Assembly (NCBI GenBank): GCA_035532935.1
Contig: DATKQE010000113.1
Span: 4,399-68,398 of the forward strand
Length of the DNA: 64,000 bases
From: DATJLY01 sp035532935
Lineage (GTDB): Bacteria; Pseudomonadota; Alphaproteobacteria; ATCC43930; CGMCC-115725
Direction: 5' to 3'
The notes beneath the pieces were generated by a model. It did no database searches. It was not told the DNA's origin and saw only the letters and a list, made by a program, of their open reading frames with translations. The first letter of the stretch is position 1, and the number at the start of each line of letters is the position of its first letter. This document shows, piece after piece, positions 43,009 to 53,074 of the stretch. A program made the position numbers and the translations under genes.

Positions 43009-45861
43009 ATGAATCCGCTCACATCATTGCAGGATTTCGGCCAATCGCTCTGGCTCGATTTCTTCCGGCGCAATCTCGTCGCCAGCGGCGCGTTGCAGGC
43101 ACTGATCGCCGAGGACGGCGTCAGGGGCGTGACCTCCAATCCGTCGATCTTCGAACAGGCGATCGGCGGCAGCGCCGATTACGACGACGCCATCCAAGCG
43201 ATCGAGCGCGAGCGCGATCTCGACGCGGGCGCGCTCTACGAGCGGATCGCCGTCGCGGACATGCGGATGGCGGCCGACGTGCTGCGCCCGGTCTACGACG
43301 CGACCGCGCATCGCGACGGCTTCATCAGCATCGAGGTCTCGCCCTATCTCGCCTCCGACACGGCAGCGACCATCGCCGAAGCGCAGCGGCTGTGGCAGGC
43401 GATCGAGCGCGACAATCTGATGATCAAGGTGCCGGCCACCGCGGCCGGTCTGCCCGCCATCCGCGAACTCATCGGCAAGGGCATCAACGTCAACGTCACG
43501 CTGCTGTTCTCGCAAACGGTCTACGAGGCCGTCGCCGAGGCCTATCTCGCCGGCCTCGAAGCGCTCGTCGCCGCTGGCGGCGATGCGAGCCGGACGGCGA
43601 GCGTCGCGAGCTTCTTCGTGAGCCGCATCGATACCGCCGTCGACGCGCGCCTCGAGGAAAAGCTGCGGCAGGCGAACCGGCCCGCCGAGCAGGCGACGTT
43701 GCAAGGCCTTCTCGGCAAGGTCGCGATCGCCAATGCGAAGCTCGCCTACCGGTGCTATCAGCAGCTCTTCAGCGGCGAGCGCTGGGCGCGGCTGGAACGG
43801 GCCGGCGCGCGGACGCAGCGCCTGCTCTGGGCCAGCACCGGGACGAAGAACCCGCGCTACAGCGATGTCCTTTATGTCGAGGCGCTGATCGGCGCGGACA
43901 CCGTCAACACGATCCCGCCGGCAACCCTGGAGGCGTTCCGTCAGCACGGCCGGCCGCGCGCCGCCCTCGCAGAGAGAATCGATGAGGCGCAACAGGTGAT
44001 GGCGGCGCTCGATCGGGTCGGGATCTCGCTGGACGAGATCACCGCCGGGCTCACGGTGGATGGCGTGCGGCTTTTCGCCGACGCCGCCGATCGGCTGCTC
44101 GGTGCGGTCGCGCGCAAGCGGGCCGCGGTTCTCGTCGGCGGCGTCGATCGCCAGAGCGTCGCGCTTCCCGCGCCGCTCGAAAGCTCGGTCAAGGCCGCGC
44201 TCGACGATTGGCGCCGCGCGGGCAAGGTGCGGCGTCTCTGGCGGCTCGATTCCGGGCTGTGGACCGGGACGAACGAAAGCCAATGGCTCGGCTGGCTCGG
44301 GATCTGCGATGACGCGCTCGCGCATCTCGCGCCGCTCGAAGCCCTGGCCCGGGATGCCAGGAGCGAAGGGTTCACCCATGTCGTGCTGCTCGGCATGGGC
44401 GGATCGAGCCTCGGGCCGGAGGTGCTGGGCAAGACGTTGGGTTCGGCGCCGGGATTCCCGGTTCTGCACGTGCTCGATTCGACCGACCCGGCGCAGATCA
44501 GGACGATCGAGCGCCGGATCGAGCTCGCCCGCACCCTGTTCATCGTGTCGAGCAAGTCGGGCACGACGCTCGAGCCCGACATCCTCAAGCGATATTTCCT
44601 CGCGCGCATCGTGCCGATATTCGGCCGCGCGGCGGCGGCCAAGCGCTTCATCGCGATCACCGATCCCGGGTCGGCGCTGGCGCAGGCGGCCGAGCGCGAC
44701 GGCTTCCGGCACATCTGCTACGGCGTGCCGAGCATCGGCGGGCGATACTCGGTGTTGTCGAATTTCGGCATCGTGCCGGCGGCGGTGATCGGCGCCGACA
44801 TCGCGCGGTTGCTCGATACCGCCGAAGCGATGGTGCATTCCTGTGCGTCGAGCGTGCCGCCCGACGACAATCCGGGCGTCAGGCTCGGGCTCGTCCTCGG
44901 AACGCTGGCGCGCGCCGGGCGCGACAAGGTGACCATCGTCGCCTCGCCCGGCATCGCCGATTTCGGCGCCTGGCTCGAACAACTCATCGCGGAGTCGACC
45001 GGCAAGGACGGTCGCGGGCTGATCCCGATCGATGACGAGCCGCTCGGCCCGCCGGAGGTTTACGGCGACGACCGCCTCTTCGCTTATCTCCGCCTCGACG
45101 ACGGCGCCGACCGGCAACAGGACGAGGCGATGGAGCGGCTGGCGCAGGCCGGTCATCCGGTGGTGCGGCTCGCCGTCATCGATCGCTATCATATCGGCCA
45201 GGAATTCTTTCGCTGGGAAATGGCCGTCGCGGTCGCGGGATCGGTGCTCGGCATCAACCCCTTCGACCAGCCGGATGTCGAGGCGAGCAAGATCAAGACC
45301 CGGGAACTCACCGCCGCCTTTGAAAAATCCGGCAAGCTGCCGCCCGAGCGGCCGATCCTTGCCGCCGACGGGATCACGCTCTTCGCCGACCCGGGCAATG
45401 CGCGGGCGCTCGCCGCCTCCGGCGCCGGCAACTCGCTCGCGCGCTATCTCAAAGCACATCTGGGGCGGATCGGCAGCGGCGATTATTGCGCGCTCCTCGC
45501 CTATATCGAGCGCAGCGAGGCGCATCAGGAAACGCTGCAGGCGATCCGGCGCACGATCCGCGACAGCAGGCACATCGCCACCTGCCTCGGCTTCGGGCCG
45601 CGCTTCCTGCATTCGACCGGTCAGGCGTACAAGGGCGGCCCCAATTCCGGCGTCTTCCTGCAGATCACCTGCGACGACGCCGACGACCTGTCCATCCCGG
45701 GAATGAAGGCCGTCTTCGGCGTCGTCAAGGCGGCGCAGGCGCGCGGCGATTTCGACGTGCTGGCCGAGCGCGGGCGGCGCGCGCTCCGCGTCCATCTGGG
45801 CCGCGATATCGCGGCAGGGCTGACGGCCCTCGCGGCGGCGGTCGAACACGCCCTCGCCTGA
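43009..45861 (+). CDS. tal-pgi: Bifunctional transaldolase / glucose-6-phosphate isomerase
   Basis: 950 aa with two enzymes in one chain. Residues 1-~370 are transaldolase: GVTSNPSIFEQAIGGS and NLMIKVPAT with the Schiff-base lysine at about 140, plus LLWASTGTKNPRYSD. Residues ~380-950 are phosphoglucose isomerase-like: VVLLGMGGSSLGPEVLG, FIVSSKSGTTLEPDILKRYF, and FLHSTGQAYKGGPNSGVFLQI near the end. Such fusions are known in Alphaproteobacteria, Acetobacteraceae and some cyanobacteria. GAGAG precedes the ATG. A scrap resembling the start of 6-phosphogluconate dehydrogenase follows 17 bases after the stop. Confidence 0.94.
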   Translation: MNPLTSLQDFGQSLWLDFFRRNLVASGALQALIAEDGVRGVTSNPSIFEQAIGGSADYDDAIQAIERERDLDAGALYERIAVADMRMAADVLRPVYDATAHRDGFISIEVSPYLASDTAATIAEAQRLWQAIERDNLMIKVPATAAGLPAIRELIGKGINVNVTLLFSQTVYEAVAEAYLAGLEALVAAGGDASRTASVASFFVSRIDTAVDARLEEKLRQANRPAEQATLQGLLGKVAIANAKLAYRCYQQLFSGERWARLERAGARTQRLLWASTGTKNPRYSDVLYVEALIGADTVNTIPPATLEAFRQHGRPRAALAERIDEAQQVMAALDRVGISLDEITAGLTVDGVRLFADAADRLLGAVARKRAAVLVGGVDRQSVALPAPLESSVKAALDDWRRAGKVRRLWRLDSGLWTGTNESQWLGWLGICDDALAHLAPLEALARDARSEGFTHVVLLGMGGSSLGPEVLGKTLGSAPGFPVLHVLDSTDPAQIRTIERRIELARTLFIVSSKSGTTLEPDILKRYFLARIVPIFGRAAAAKRFIAITDPGSALAQAAERDGFRHICYGVPSIGGRYSVLSNFGIVPAAVIGADIARLLDTAEAMVHSCASSVPPDDNPGVRLGLVLGTLARAGRDKVTIVASPGIADFGAWLEQLIAESTGKDGRGLIPIDDEPLGPPEVYGDDRLFAYLRLDDGADRQQDEAMERLAQAGHPVVRLAVIDRYHIGQEFFRWEMAVAVAGSVLGINPFDQPDVEASKIKTRELTAAFEKSGKLPPERPILAADGITLFADPGNARALAASGAGNSLARYLKAHLGRIGSGDYCALLAYIERSEAHQETLQAIRRTIRDSRHIATCLGFGPRFLHSTGQAYKGGPNSGVFLQITCDDADDLSIPGMKAVFGVVKAAQARGDFDVLAERGRRALRVHLGRDIAAGLTALAAAVEHALA

Positions 45862-45878
45862 GGGAAAAGGAGACATCC

Positions 45879-45944
45879 ATGCAGCGCGGCATGGTCGGTT
45901 CGGGACGCAGGGGCGGCACCATCGCCTGCCGCCGGTTGCCTCGC
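45879..45944 (+). pseudogene. Remnant of 6-phosphogluconate dehydrogenase (gnd) start
   Basis: AAAAGGAGACATCC directly precedes ATG at 45879, a strong translation start. The first codons read MQRGMVGSGRRGGTIACRRL, which aligns without gaps to the N-terminus of YqeC/decarboxylating-type Gnd (MQLGMIGLGRMGxNxVRRL), the Rossmann NADP site. After about 22 codons the similarity ends and the frame drifts on to a stop at 46131-46133, inside the convergent permease gene. Key residues are altered (L to S, M to R). The position after tal-pgi is where gnd or zwf is commonly found. Confidence 0.65.
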
Positions 45945-46059
45945 AGCGTCGGCAATGCCGCAAACATCGTGGCCCGGCTCGCCTCGAACGACACCGGCAT
46001 CACCGGCGGCATCCGCCTGTGGGATGAACCGGTCTGGGATGGCGTCCGCGACCGCCGGG

Positions 46060-46992
46060 TCAGCCGATGCCGGAACCCGACCGCTTCAGCCGCGGGTCCA
46101 GGATGTCGCGCAGCCCGTCGCCGAGGAGATTGATCCCCAGCACGGTGAAGAAGATGCACAACCCCGGGAACAGGGCGAGCCACCACGACGTGCTGATATA
46201 GGTCCGCCCGTCCGCGAGCATGCTGCCCCAGGTCGGGATCTCGGGCGGAACGCCGAGACCGAGAAAGCTCAACGCCGCCTCGGAAATGATCGCCGACGCC
46301 ATCGCGAAGGTGCCGATCACCACCGCCGACTGGAACAGGTTGGGGAGAATATGGCGCAGAATGATGCGGGCATGGCTCGCACCGAGCGCCCGCGCCGCCT
46401 CGACGAATTCGCGATGGCGCAGCGACAGCGCCTGGCCGCGCGCCACCCGGCAATACGAGATCCACCGCTGCATGACCAGCGCCAGAATGAGGTTGTCGAG
46501 TCCCTGACCGAGGAAGGCCATGATCGCGATCGCCAACAGCAGCGGCGGGAAGGCCCAGACGACTTCGACGAATTTCTGGATCGCGAAATCGGTCGCCCCG
46601 GCGAAATAGCCCGAGACGGCGCCCAAGCCGATGCCGACGACGCCCGAGATGAGGACGACCATGACCGCGATGACGAGCGAGACGCGGGCGCCATAGAACA
46701 GCCGCGAGAGAATGTCGCGGCCGAGCGGATCCGTGCCCAGGACATGGACACCGAAGAGCCATTCCGGCGGCTTCAGCGCCATGGCGAGGTTCTGGGCGTT
46801 GGGATCGAACGGCGCGATCCACGGCGCCAAGACGCCGACGAAGACCAGGGTCAGCACGATGCCCCCGCCGAGGATGATCTTCGGCTTCAACCAGGCGCGG
46901 ATGGCGCGGCCGGCGCGGCCGGCGCGGCGGCGGGCGGCGGCGGACGGCGACGCGGCGCCGAGGCCGGCAGCGACGTCCGAGCTACTTCTCAA
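46060..46992 (-). CDS. Peptide/opine-type ABC permease (DppC-like)
   Basis: 310-aa inner-membrane permease. An N-terminal cytosolic region rich in Ala/Arg precedes TM1 (IILGGGIVLTLVFVGVLAPWIAPFDPNAQNL), followed by the DppC hallmark HVLGTDPLGRDILSRLFYGARVSL. The coupling (EAA) loop is RHREFVEAARALGASHARIILRHILPN. It overlaps the DppB-like gene by 11 bases. Last gene of the seven-gene importer operon. The substrate class (peptides, nickel, opines, glutathione, acylated amines) is not decided by this subunit. Confidence 0.91.
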   Translation of the reverse strand: MRSSSDVAAGLGAASPSAAARRRAGRAGRAIRAWLKPKIILGGGIVLTLVFVGVLAPWIAPFDPNAQNLAMALKPPEWLFGVHVLGTDPLGRDILSRLFYGARVSLVIAVMVVLISGVVGIGLGAVSGYFAGATDFAIQKFVEVVWAFPPLLLAIAIMAFLGQGLDNLILALVMQRWISYCRVARGQALSLRHREFVEAARALGASHARIILRHILPNLFQSAVVIGTFAMASAIISEAALSFLGLGVPPEIPTWGSMLADGRTYISTSWWLALFPGLCIFFTVLGINLLGDGLRDILDPRLKRSGSGIG

Positions 46993-47989
46993 AGCGGATC
47001 CTCGGGTCGATCATGGCGTAGAGAATGTCGATCGTGAAATTGATGACGACGAAGGCGATCGTATAGGTGAGCACCGTCCCGGTGATCAGCGGGTAGTCCC
47101 GCGACTCGATCGCCGAGATCAGGAGCGAGCCGCTGCCGGGCCACGCGAACACGGTCTCGACGATGATCGACCCGCTCAAGAGCGTGCCGAGCTCGAGCCC
47201 AACCACGGTGATGATCGGAACCAGCGCATTGCGCAGCACGTGGCGCCACAACAGGGTGCGTTCGCCGACGCCCTTGGCGCGCGCCGTGCGCACGTAATCC
47301 TCGTGCATGACCTCGAGCACCGACGACCGCGTCACGCGCATGATGATGCCCATCATGTTCGTCCCGAGCGCGATCGCGGGCATGATGATGTGCCGGATCC
47401 CGTCCCACGCGGCGCGGAAATCGCCTTCCGCCAGGCTTTGGAAGATATAGAAGTCGCTCGCCGTGCCGTGCGAGATGCCGTAGGTGCTCCGGCCCGAGGA
47501 CGGCAGCCAGTGGAAATAGCCCGAGACGACCAGGATCAGCATGATCGCGAACCAGAAGCTCGGCATCGAAATGCCGAAGAAGCCGAAGAACGAGCCGAGA
47601 TTGTCGGCCCAGGAATTCGGCTTTGCCCCGGCCCATACGCCGAGCGGAATGCCGAGCGCGATCGCGATCGCGAGCGAGACCAGGGCAAGCTCGATGGTCG
47701 CAGGCACGCGTTCGCCGATCAACCGGATCACCGGATCGGAATAGCGGAAGGACGTGCCGAAATTGCCGCGCAGAACGTTGAGGAGGAAGCGCAGGTACTG
47801 GACATAGATCGGCTGATCGAGGCCCCAGCGATGCCGGGCGTCGGCAATGTCCTGCGGCGAGGCCTCGTCGGAAAGCAGGAGAGCGGCCGGATCGCCCGGC
47901 GCCGCGTGGATCAGCAGGAACACCAAAAGCGAGATCAGCAGGATGACCGGGACGGTCCCGGCCACCCGGCGGAACAGATACGCGATCAT
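46982..47989 (-). CDS. Peptide/opine-type ABC permease (DppB-like)
   Basis: 335-aa permease: MIAYLFRRVAGTVPVILLISLLVFLLIHAAPGDPA is the canonical DppB beginning, GLDQPIYVQYLRFLLNVLRGNFGTSFRY the periplasmic domain pattern, and the coupling loop reads VLEVMHEDYVRTARAKGVGERTLLWRHVLRNALVP. It pairs with the DppC-like subunit. 158 bases separate it from the upstream binding-protein gene; that gap contains a duplicated scrap of a binding-protein C-terminus. Confidence 0.92.
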   Translation of the reverse strand: MIAYLFRRVAGTVPVILLISLLVFLLIHAAPGDPAALLLSDEASPQDIADARHRWGLDQPIYVQYLRFLLNVLRGNFGTSFRYSDPVIRLIGERVPATIELALVSLAIAIALGIPLGVWAGAKPNSWADNLGSFFGFFGISMPSFWFAIMLILVVSGYFHWLPSSGRSTYGISHGTASDFYIFQSLAEGDFRAAWDGIRHIIMPAIALGTNMMGIIMRVTRSSVLEVMHEDYVRTARAKGVGERTLLWRHVLRNALVPIITVVGLELGTLLSGSIIVETVFAWPGSGSLLISAIESRDYPLITGTVLTYTIAFVVINFTIDILYAMIDPRIRFEK

Positions 47990-48008
47990 CGCAACCTGCG
48001 GACCGGCG

Positions 48009-48095
48009 TCATGGCGTCACGACGATATCGGTGCCGAAGACGCGACGAATGACCGGCGCCACGCCGCGCGCGATCCTGGCCAGGCGAGCCTGCAT
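48009..48095 (-). pseudogene. Scrap of a second binding-protein C-terminus
   Basis: In the gap between the binding protein and DppB-like permease, a 28-codon minus-strand frame ends RRVFGTDIVVTP-stop. The complete binding protein nearby ends ERVFGTDITVK-stop. The DNA of the shared ten codons is similar but not identical, which suggests an old tandem duplication, or replacement of one binding protein by another leaving only the tail. The first ~15 codons show no homology I recognise. Confidence 0.5.
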
Positions 48096-48147
48096 TGTCC
48101 CGTCCCCTGTCAATCCTCGTGCGGCCGGTCCGGCGCTGACGCGGCCG

Positions 48148-49677
48148 CTACTTGACCGTGATATCCGTTCCGAACACGCGCTCATCCGAGTGCGGCTGGA
48201 ACGCAACCTTGTCCGATATGCCGTAGAGCGAGTTGATGCGCCACAGGAAGAATGCCGGCACATCCTCCTGGATGATGTCGAAGGCCTGGAGCAGCAGCTT
48301 CTTGCGTGCGGCCGGATCGAAGGTGCGCCGCTCGGCCAGCAGGACGGCGTCGAGCTTCGGATTGGAATAGCCGATGCGCGGGGTCACGCCGGTCTGGAAA
48401 TACTGCTCGAGCGCCGCCGACGGATCGATCACCGCACCGCGGCCCTGATAGTAGAAGGGCACCAGCCCCTTGCGCACGTGCGGCCATTCCGTGGAGTATT
48501 CCGGCGTGTGCAGCTTGGTCCGGATGCCGACCTTGGTCAGCATCGCGGCGATCGCTTGCGAGGTCTCCCGGTCGTCGATATAGCGGTCGACGGAGGTGTA
48601 GAGGTCGACATCGACGCCGTTGGGATAGCCGGCCTCGGCGACAAGCTGCTTCGCCTTGGCGGGGTTGTAGCGGTATTTCGGCGTGACGTCGGGCGAGTAG
48701 CCGTACTGCCCGGGCCCGACCGGACCGTCGAGGATCGAGGCCCGGCCCTGGAAGATCGACGCGATGATCGCCTTGCGGTCGATCGCATAGGCGACCGCCT
48801 GACGCAGCTTCTTGTTGTCCCACGGCTTGAATTTCGGGTTCATGCCCAGGAACATGTCCTCGACCGAGGGCACGCCGACCGCCTTCACCCCCTTCGCCGA
48901 TTCGACCCGGCTCGCGAGATGCGGCGGGATCGCCATCGCAATCTGAACCTCGCCATCGAGCAGCGCGGTCACGCGGGCTTCGTCCTCCTTGATGCGGGCG
49001 AAGATGATGCGGTCGGGATTGTCCTTCTTGATCCCCGGCCAGTTCGGGTTCTTGCGCAGGACCATGCGCTGGCCGATCTCGAGCGACTCGAGGCTGTAGG
49101 GCCCCCAGCCCCAGGGCGCCTTGCGGTCGGCATCGGCGCCGTATTTGTCGTAGAGATCCTTCCCGGTGATGATCACCCGATCGAAGATGTAGGACAGGAG
49201 CGGCGCGGTCGGCTCCTTCGTGACGATCTTCACCGTGTATTTGTCCACCGCCTCGGCCGACGCGATCGGATGGACGTTGTTGGCTTGCGCCGTGTGCGGA
49301 TCGTTCCTGGTGCGGTCGATCGAATGGACCACGTCCTCGGCGGTCAATTCCTTGCCGTCGTGCTGACGCTTCAACCCGTGCCGGAGATGGAAATACCAGA
49401 TCCTCGGGTCCGACTTGTCCGTCTCCCAGCTTTGGGCCAGCATCCCTTCGTATTCGCCGGTGAGAGTGTTGAACGTGCCGAGACAGCCATAGACCTGGCA
49501 CCAGATCATGTACATCTGCTCGGTGCTGTCGGCGTACGGGTTCCATCCGGCGAAATCGTTGACGACGGCGATGTTGACGGTGGTCTCGGCCCGTGCCGGG
49601 GCCGTCGGTGCGCCGTATGCGATCAGCGCCGCCAGGACGGCGATGCACAGAAGGCCCAATTTGCGCGTTGAAGCCAT
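48148..49677 (-). CDS. Peptide/opine-type ABC periplasmic binding protein (SBP_bac_5)
   Basis: 509 aa. A Sec signal peptide (KLGLLCIAVLAALIAYGAPTAPARA) precedes the mature start TTVNIAVVNDFAGWNPYAD. Family segments follow: WYFHLRHGLKRQHDGKELTAEDVVHSIDR, APWGWGPYSLES, LRQAVAYAIDRKAIIASIFQG and YSPDVTPKYRYNPAKAKQLVAEAGYPNG. These cluster-5 proteins bind peptides, opines, glutathione or acylated sugars. Operon position (between an alpha/beta hydrolase and permeases) suggests a ligand that is hydrolysed after uptake. Confidence 0.92.
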   Translation of the reverse strand: MASTRKLGLLCIAVLAALIAYGAPTAPARAETTVNIAVVNDFAGWNPYADSTEQMYMIWCQVYGCLGTFNTLTGEYEGMLAQSWETDKSDPRIWYFHLRHGLKRQHDGKELTAEDVVHSIDRTRNDPHTAQANNVHPIASAEAVDKYTVKIVTKEPTAPLLSYIFDRVIITGKDLYDKYGADADRKAPWGWGPYSLESLEIGQRMVLRKNPNWPGIKKDNPDRIIFARIKEDEARVTALLDGEVQIAMAIPPHLASRVESAKGVKAVGVPSVEDMFLGMNPKFKPWDNKKLRQAVAYAIDRKAIIASIFQGRASILDGPVGPGQYGYSPDVTPKYRYNPAKAKQLVAEAGYPNGVDVDLYTSVDRYIDDRETSQAIAAMLTKVGIRTKLHTPEYSTEWPHVRKGLVPFYYQGRGAVIDPSAALEQYFQTGVTPRIGYSNPKLDAVLLAERRTFDPAARKKLLLQAFDIIQEDVPAFFLWRINSLYGISDKVAFQPHSDERVFGTDITVK

Positions 49678-49690
49678 GAAATTCGTCCCC

Positions 49691-51010
49691 CTAGACGTCG
49701 AAAAAGCCGTTCATGATCGCGTCGTGCCAGATCTGCACCACGACGGGGCACGCGCCGAGCGGCAGCCCCTCCTCGGTGCGCCAGTAGGAATGCGCGCCGG
49801 TCCCGAACTCGATCACGCGGAATTTCGGCGGCGGGTCGAGCGCGGCGTATTTCCCCGCGATGACGCGATAGTTCGCCGGCGTGTGATCGCGGCTGAACTT
49901 GTTGATGCCGTGCAGGATCGGCGGCACCGGCTTGACGCCGGGGCCGGCGAGCGGCACGCCGTAATCGAGATATTCCCGGACCAGCGCTTCCGTCTCGTCG
50001 CGGTTCAGCTTGCGGAACCGGGCCGCGACCCGGGCCGCCTCGGTCAGGCAGGACGGCGTGCGGTTGTGGTACCAGTTCTCCGCCTTGAACTGGGGAAAGC
50101 GCTTGGCCTCGTTCCAGGCCTCGAACACTTCTTCCATCACCTGGGCGAGGCGGTAGAGCGGCTTCTCGCCCTCCTGCATCGCCAGCTCGGCGCCCTTGTA
50201 GCGGGCAAGTTCGCGCCAGCTCCGCACCAATAGATAGTTGAAGGGCGTCGGCCAGTCATGGCCGGCCATCGCGCGATAGAATTCGCCGAAGGACGAGTTC
50301 TCGATCCCGATCAGGCCCCGCACATTCTCGATCCGCTGCATGAGCGTATGCACGAACGGGCCGCCGGTCGAATGGCCGTGGACGTAGATCGACCATTCAT
50401 CGGGCGGGAAATGCCGGCGGCAGATCGCCGTCATCGCCTCGACGATGGCCTTGGGCCAGGCCGCCATGCGCAGGTGGAACATCGTATCCGGCTTGGCGAC
50501 CGCATAGGAGCGCGAGCCGTAGATGGCGCGGTTGCTCGTATCCGCCGTCACGGTGTAGTCGCCGGGCGCAATGGTCTCGCCGCGAAGCCAGATCGGCGTG
50601 CGCACCGTGCCGTCGGCGTGGAACGTGTCGTCGGGCCAGTCGCGGCTGGGCGCCGGGAAATAGAACCGGCCGGGATAGGTCATCGAGCAGACCTTGAACC
50701 CGCGCTTGCCGCAGAACGTGCGGGCCAATCGCTCGATCGAGCGCCAGTCGCTCGCGCCGCCATGCGTCATGAAGATGCCGAGCTTCTTGCCGTCCGGCCC
50801 GACCGCGATCCGGTCGGCATCCTTCGGCGCGTAGACGACATTGGCGATATCCCAGTCGAGGCCGTTGGCGGCGAGGCGGAAGATGTCTTCGGTCTCGCTG
50901 AAGCCGAGATCGGGTTCGGCCAGCACCGCCTCCGAGATCGCGACCATCTCGGGCTTGCTCACATGCGTCGGCGGCTCCCAAAGGCGCGGCTTGGCGACCG
51001 TATCGGGCAT
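49691..51010 (-). CDS. Alpha/beta-hydrolase-fold protein in the peptide-transporter operon
   Basis: 439 aa. The nucleophile elbow YVHGHSTGGPFVHTLMQ (G-H-S-T-G), an oxyanion/strand region IFMTHGGASDWRSIERLARTF, and a late histidine region (FGTGAHSYW) fit the fold. Large insertions between ~100 and 230 and after the elbow distinguish it from small esterases, and no named family is certain. ATG at 51010 follows AAGGGACT; an ATG seven codons upstream is possible. It lies between the DppF-like ATPase and the binding protein on the same strand, pointing to hydrolysis of the imported compound or its ester/amide. Confidence 0.7.
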   Translation of the reverse strand: MPDTVAKPRLWEPPTHVSKPEMVAISEAVLAEPDLGFSETEDIFRLAANGLDWDIANVVYAPKDADRIAVGPDGKKLGIFMTHGGASDWRSIERLARTFCGKRGFKVCSMTYPGRFYFPAPSRDWPDDTFHADGTVRTPIWLRGETIAPGDYTVTADTSNRAIYGSRSYAVAKPDTMFHLRMAAWPKAIVEAMTAICRRHFPPDEWSIYVHGHSTGGPFVHTLMQRIENVRGLIGIENSSFGEFYRAMAGHDWPTPFNYLLVRSWRELARYKGAELAMQEGEKPLYRLAQVMEEVFEAWNEAKRFPQFKAENWYHNRTPSCLTEAARVAARFRKLNRDETEALVREYLDYGVPLAGPGVKPVPPILHGINKFSRDHTPANYRVIAGKYAALDPPPKFRVIEFGTGAHSYWRTEEGLPLGACPVVVQIWHDAIMNGFFDV

Positions 51011-51084
51011 GGGAGTCCCTTTTCCGTGCATGATTGCGCTGAGCTTATCATCGGCGCGATCCGCATGCCACTGTTCCGGCGTTG

Positions 51085-52059
<975 letters not shown>

Positions 52060-52060
52060 C

Positions 52061-53074
52061 TCACGCGGCCTTGAAGCACGCGACGCGGTGGTCCGCCTCG
52101 AGTTCGACCAGCGGCGGCTGATCCCGGGCGCAGCCGGCATCCGCCCGCGCGCAGCGATCGCGGAAATGGCAGCCCGATGGCCAGTCGAGCGGATTGGGCA
52201 CCATGCCGGGGATCGCCTCGAGCCGCGTCTTCGGGGCCGCGGCGCCCGGCATCGAATGCAGGAGGCCGATCGTGTAGGGGTGCATCGGCCGGGAGAAGAT
52301 AGCCGTGGGCGTCGCCCGTTCGACGATCCTGCCGGCATACATGACCGCGACCTCGTCGGCCCGCTCCGCGACGACGCCGAGATCATGGGTGATGAGCAGG
52401 ACCGCCATGCCGAGGCGCTGCTGAAGCTCGCCGATCAATTCCAGGATCTGCGCCTGGATCGTCACGTCGAGCGCGGTCGTCGGCTCGTCGGCGATGAGGA
52501 GCTTCGGCGTGCAGGCGAGCGCCATCGCGATCATGACCCGTTGGCGCTGGCCGCCGGAAAGCTCGTGCGGAAAGCGCCGGAGCTGCTTCGGCGCCTCGGC
52601 GATCTTGACGAGGCGCAGCATCTCGATCGCCCGGTCCAGCGCGGCGCGCCTTCCGGCGTTCTGATGCAGCCGCACGGATTCCGCGATCTGATCGCCGATG
52701 GTCATGACGGGATTGAGCGACGTCATCGGCTCCTGGAAGATCATCGAGATCTCGTTGCCGCGGATCCGCCGCATCTCCGCCTCGGAAAGCCCGGCGAGAT
52801 CGCGGCCGCGAAAGCGCATCTCGCCGCCGACGATGCGGCCGGTTCCCTTGGCGAGCAGCCGGATGATCGAGAGCGCCGTGACGCTCTTGCCGCTGCCGGA
52901 CTCGCCGACGAGCCCGACCGTCTGGCCGTCCTCGATGTCGAAGCTCACGCCGTCGACCGCGCGCACCTCGCCGTCGCTGGTGAAGAAGGACGCGCGCAGG
53001 TCCTTGATCTGCAAAAGCGGCGCCGCGCCCAATCGCGCCAGCGTCCCGGCTGCCGCGCCGCGGACTTCCGTCAC
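52061..53074 (-). CDS. Peptide/opine-type ABC ATPase (DppD-like)
   Basis: 337-aa ATPase: an N-terminal extension, then Walker A GESGSGKSVTALSI, MIFQEPMTSLNPVMTIGDQIAE, signature LSGGQRQRVMIAMAL, Walker B LLIADEPTTALDV, and the C-terminal motif GCHFRDRCARADAGC. The start overlaps the stop of the upstream amidohydrolase gene (ATGA at 53071-53074). Heterodimer partner of the DppF-like ATPase. Confidence 0.92.
   Translation of the reverse strand: MTEVRGAAAGTLARLGAAPLLQIKDLRASFFTSDGEVRAVDGVSFDIEDGQTVGLVGESGSGKSVTALSIIRLLAKGTGRIVGGEMRFRGRDLAGLSEAEMRRIRGNEISMIFQEPMTSLNPVMTIGDQIAESVRLHQNAGRRAALDRAIEMLRLVKIAEAPKQLRRFPHELSGGQRQRVMIAMALACTPKLLIADEPTTALDVTIQAQILELIGELQQRLGMAVLLITHDLGVVAERADEVAVMYAGRIVERATPTAIFSRPMHPYTIGLLHSMPGAAAPKTRLEAIPGMVPNPLDWPSGCHFRDRCARADAGCARDQPPLVELEADHRVACFKAA

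Noticed and set aside
43024..45963. 979-codon minus-strand frame opposite Tal-Pgi
   Set aside because: Very long but without hydrophobic core, motifs or a ribosome-binding site. The plus strand encodes two complete enzymes. Such frames arise when codon third positions are nearly always G or C.
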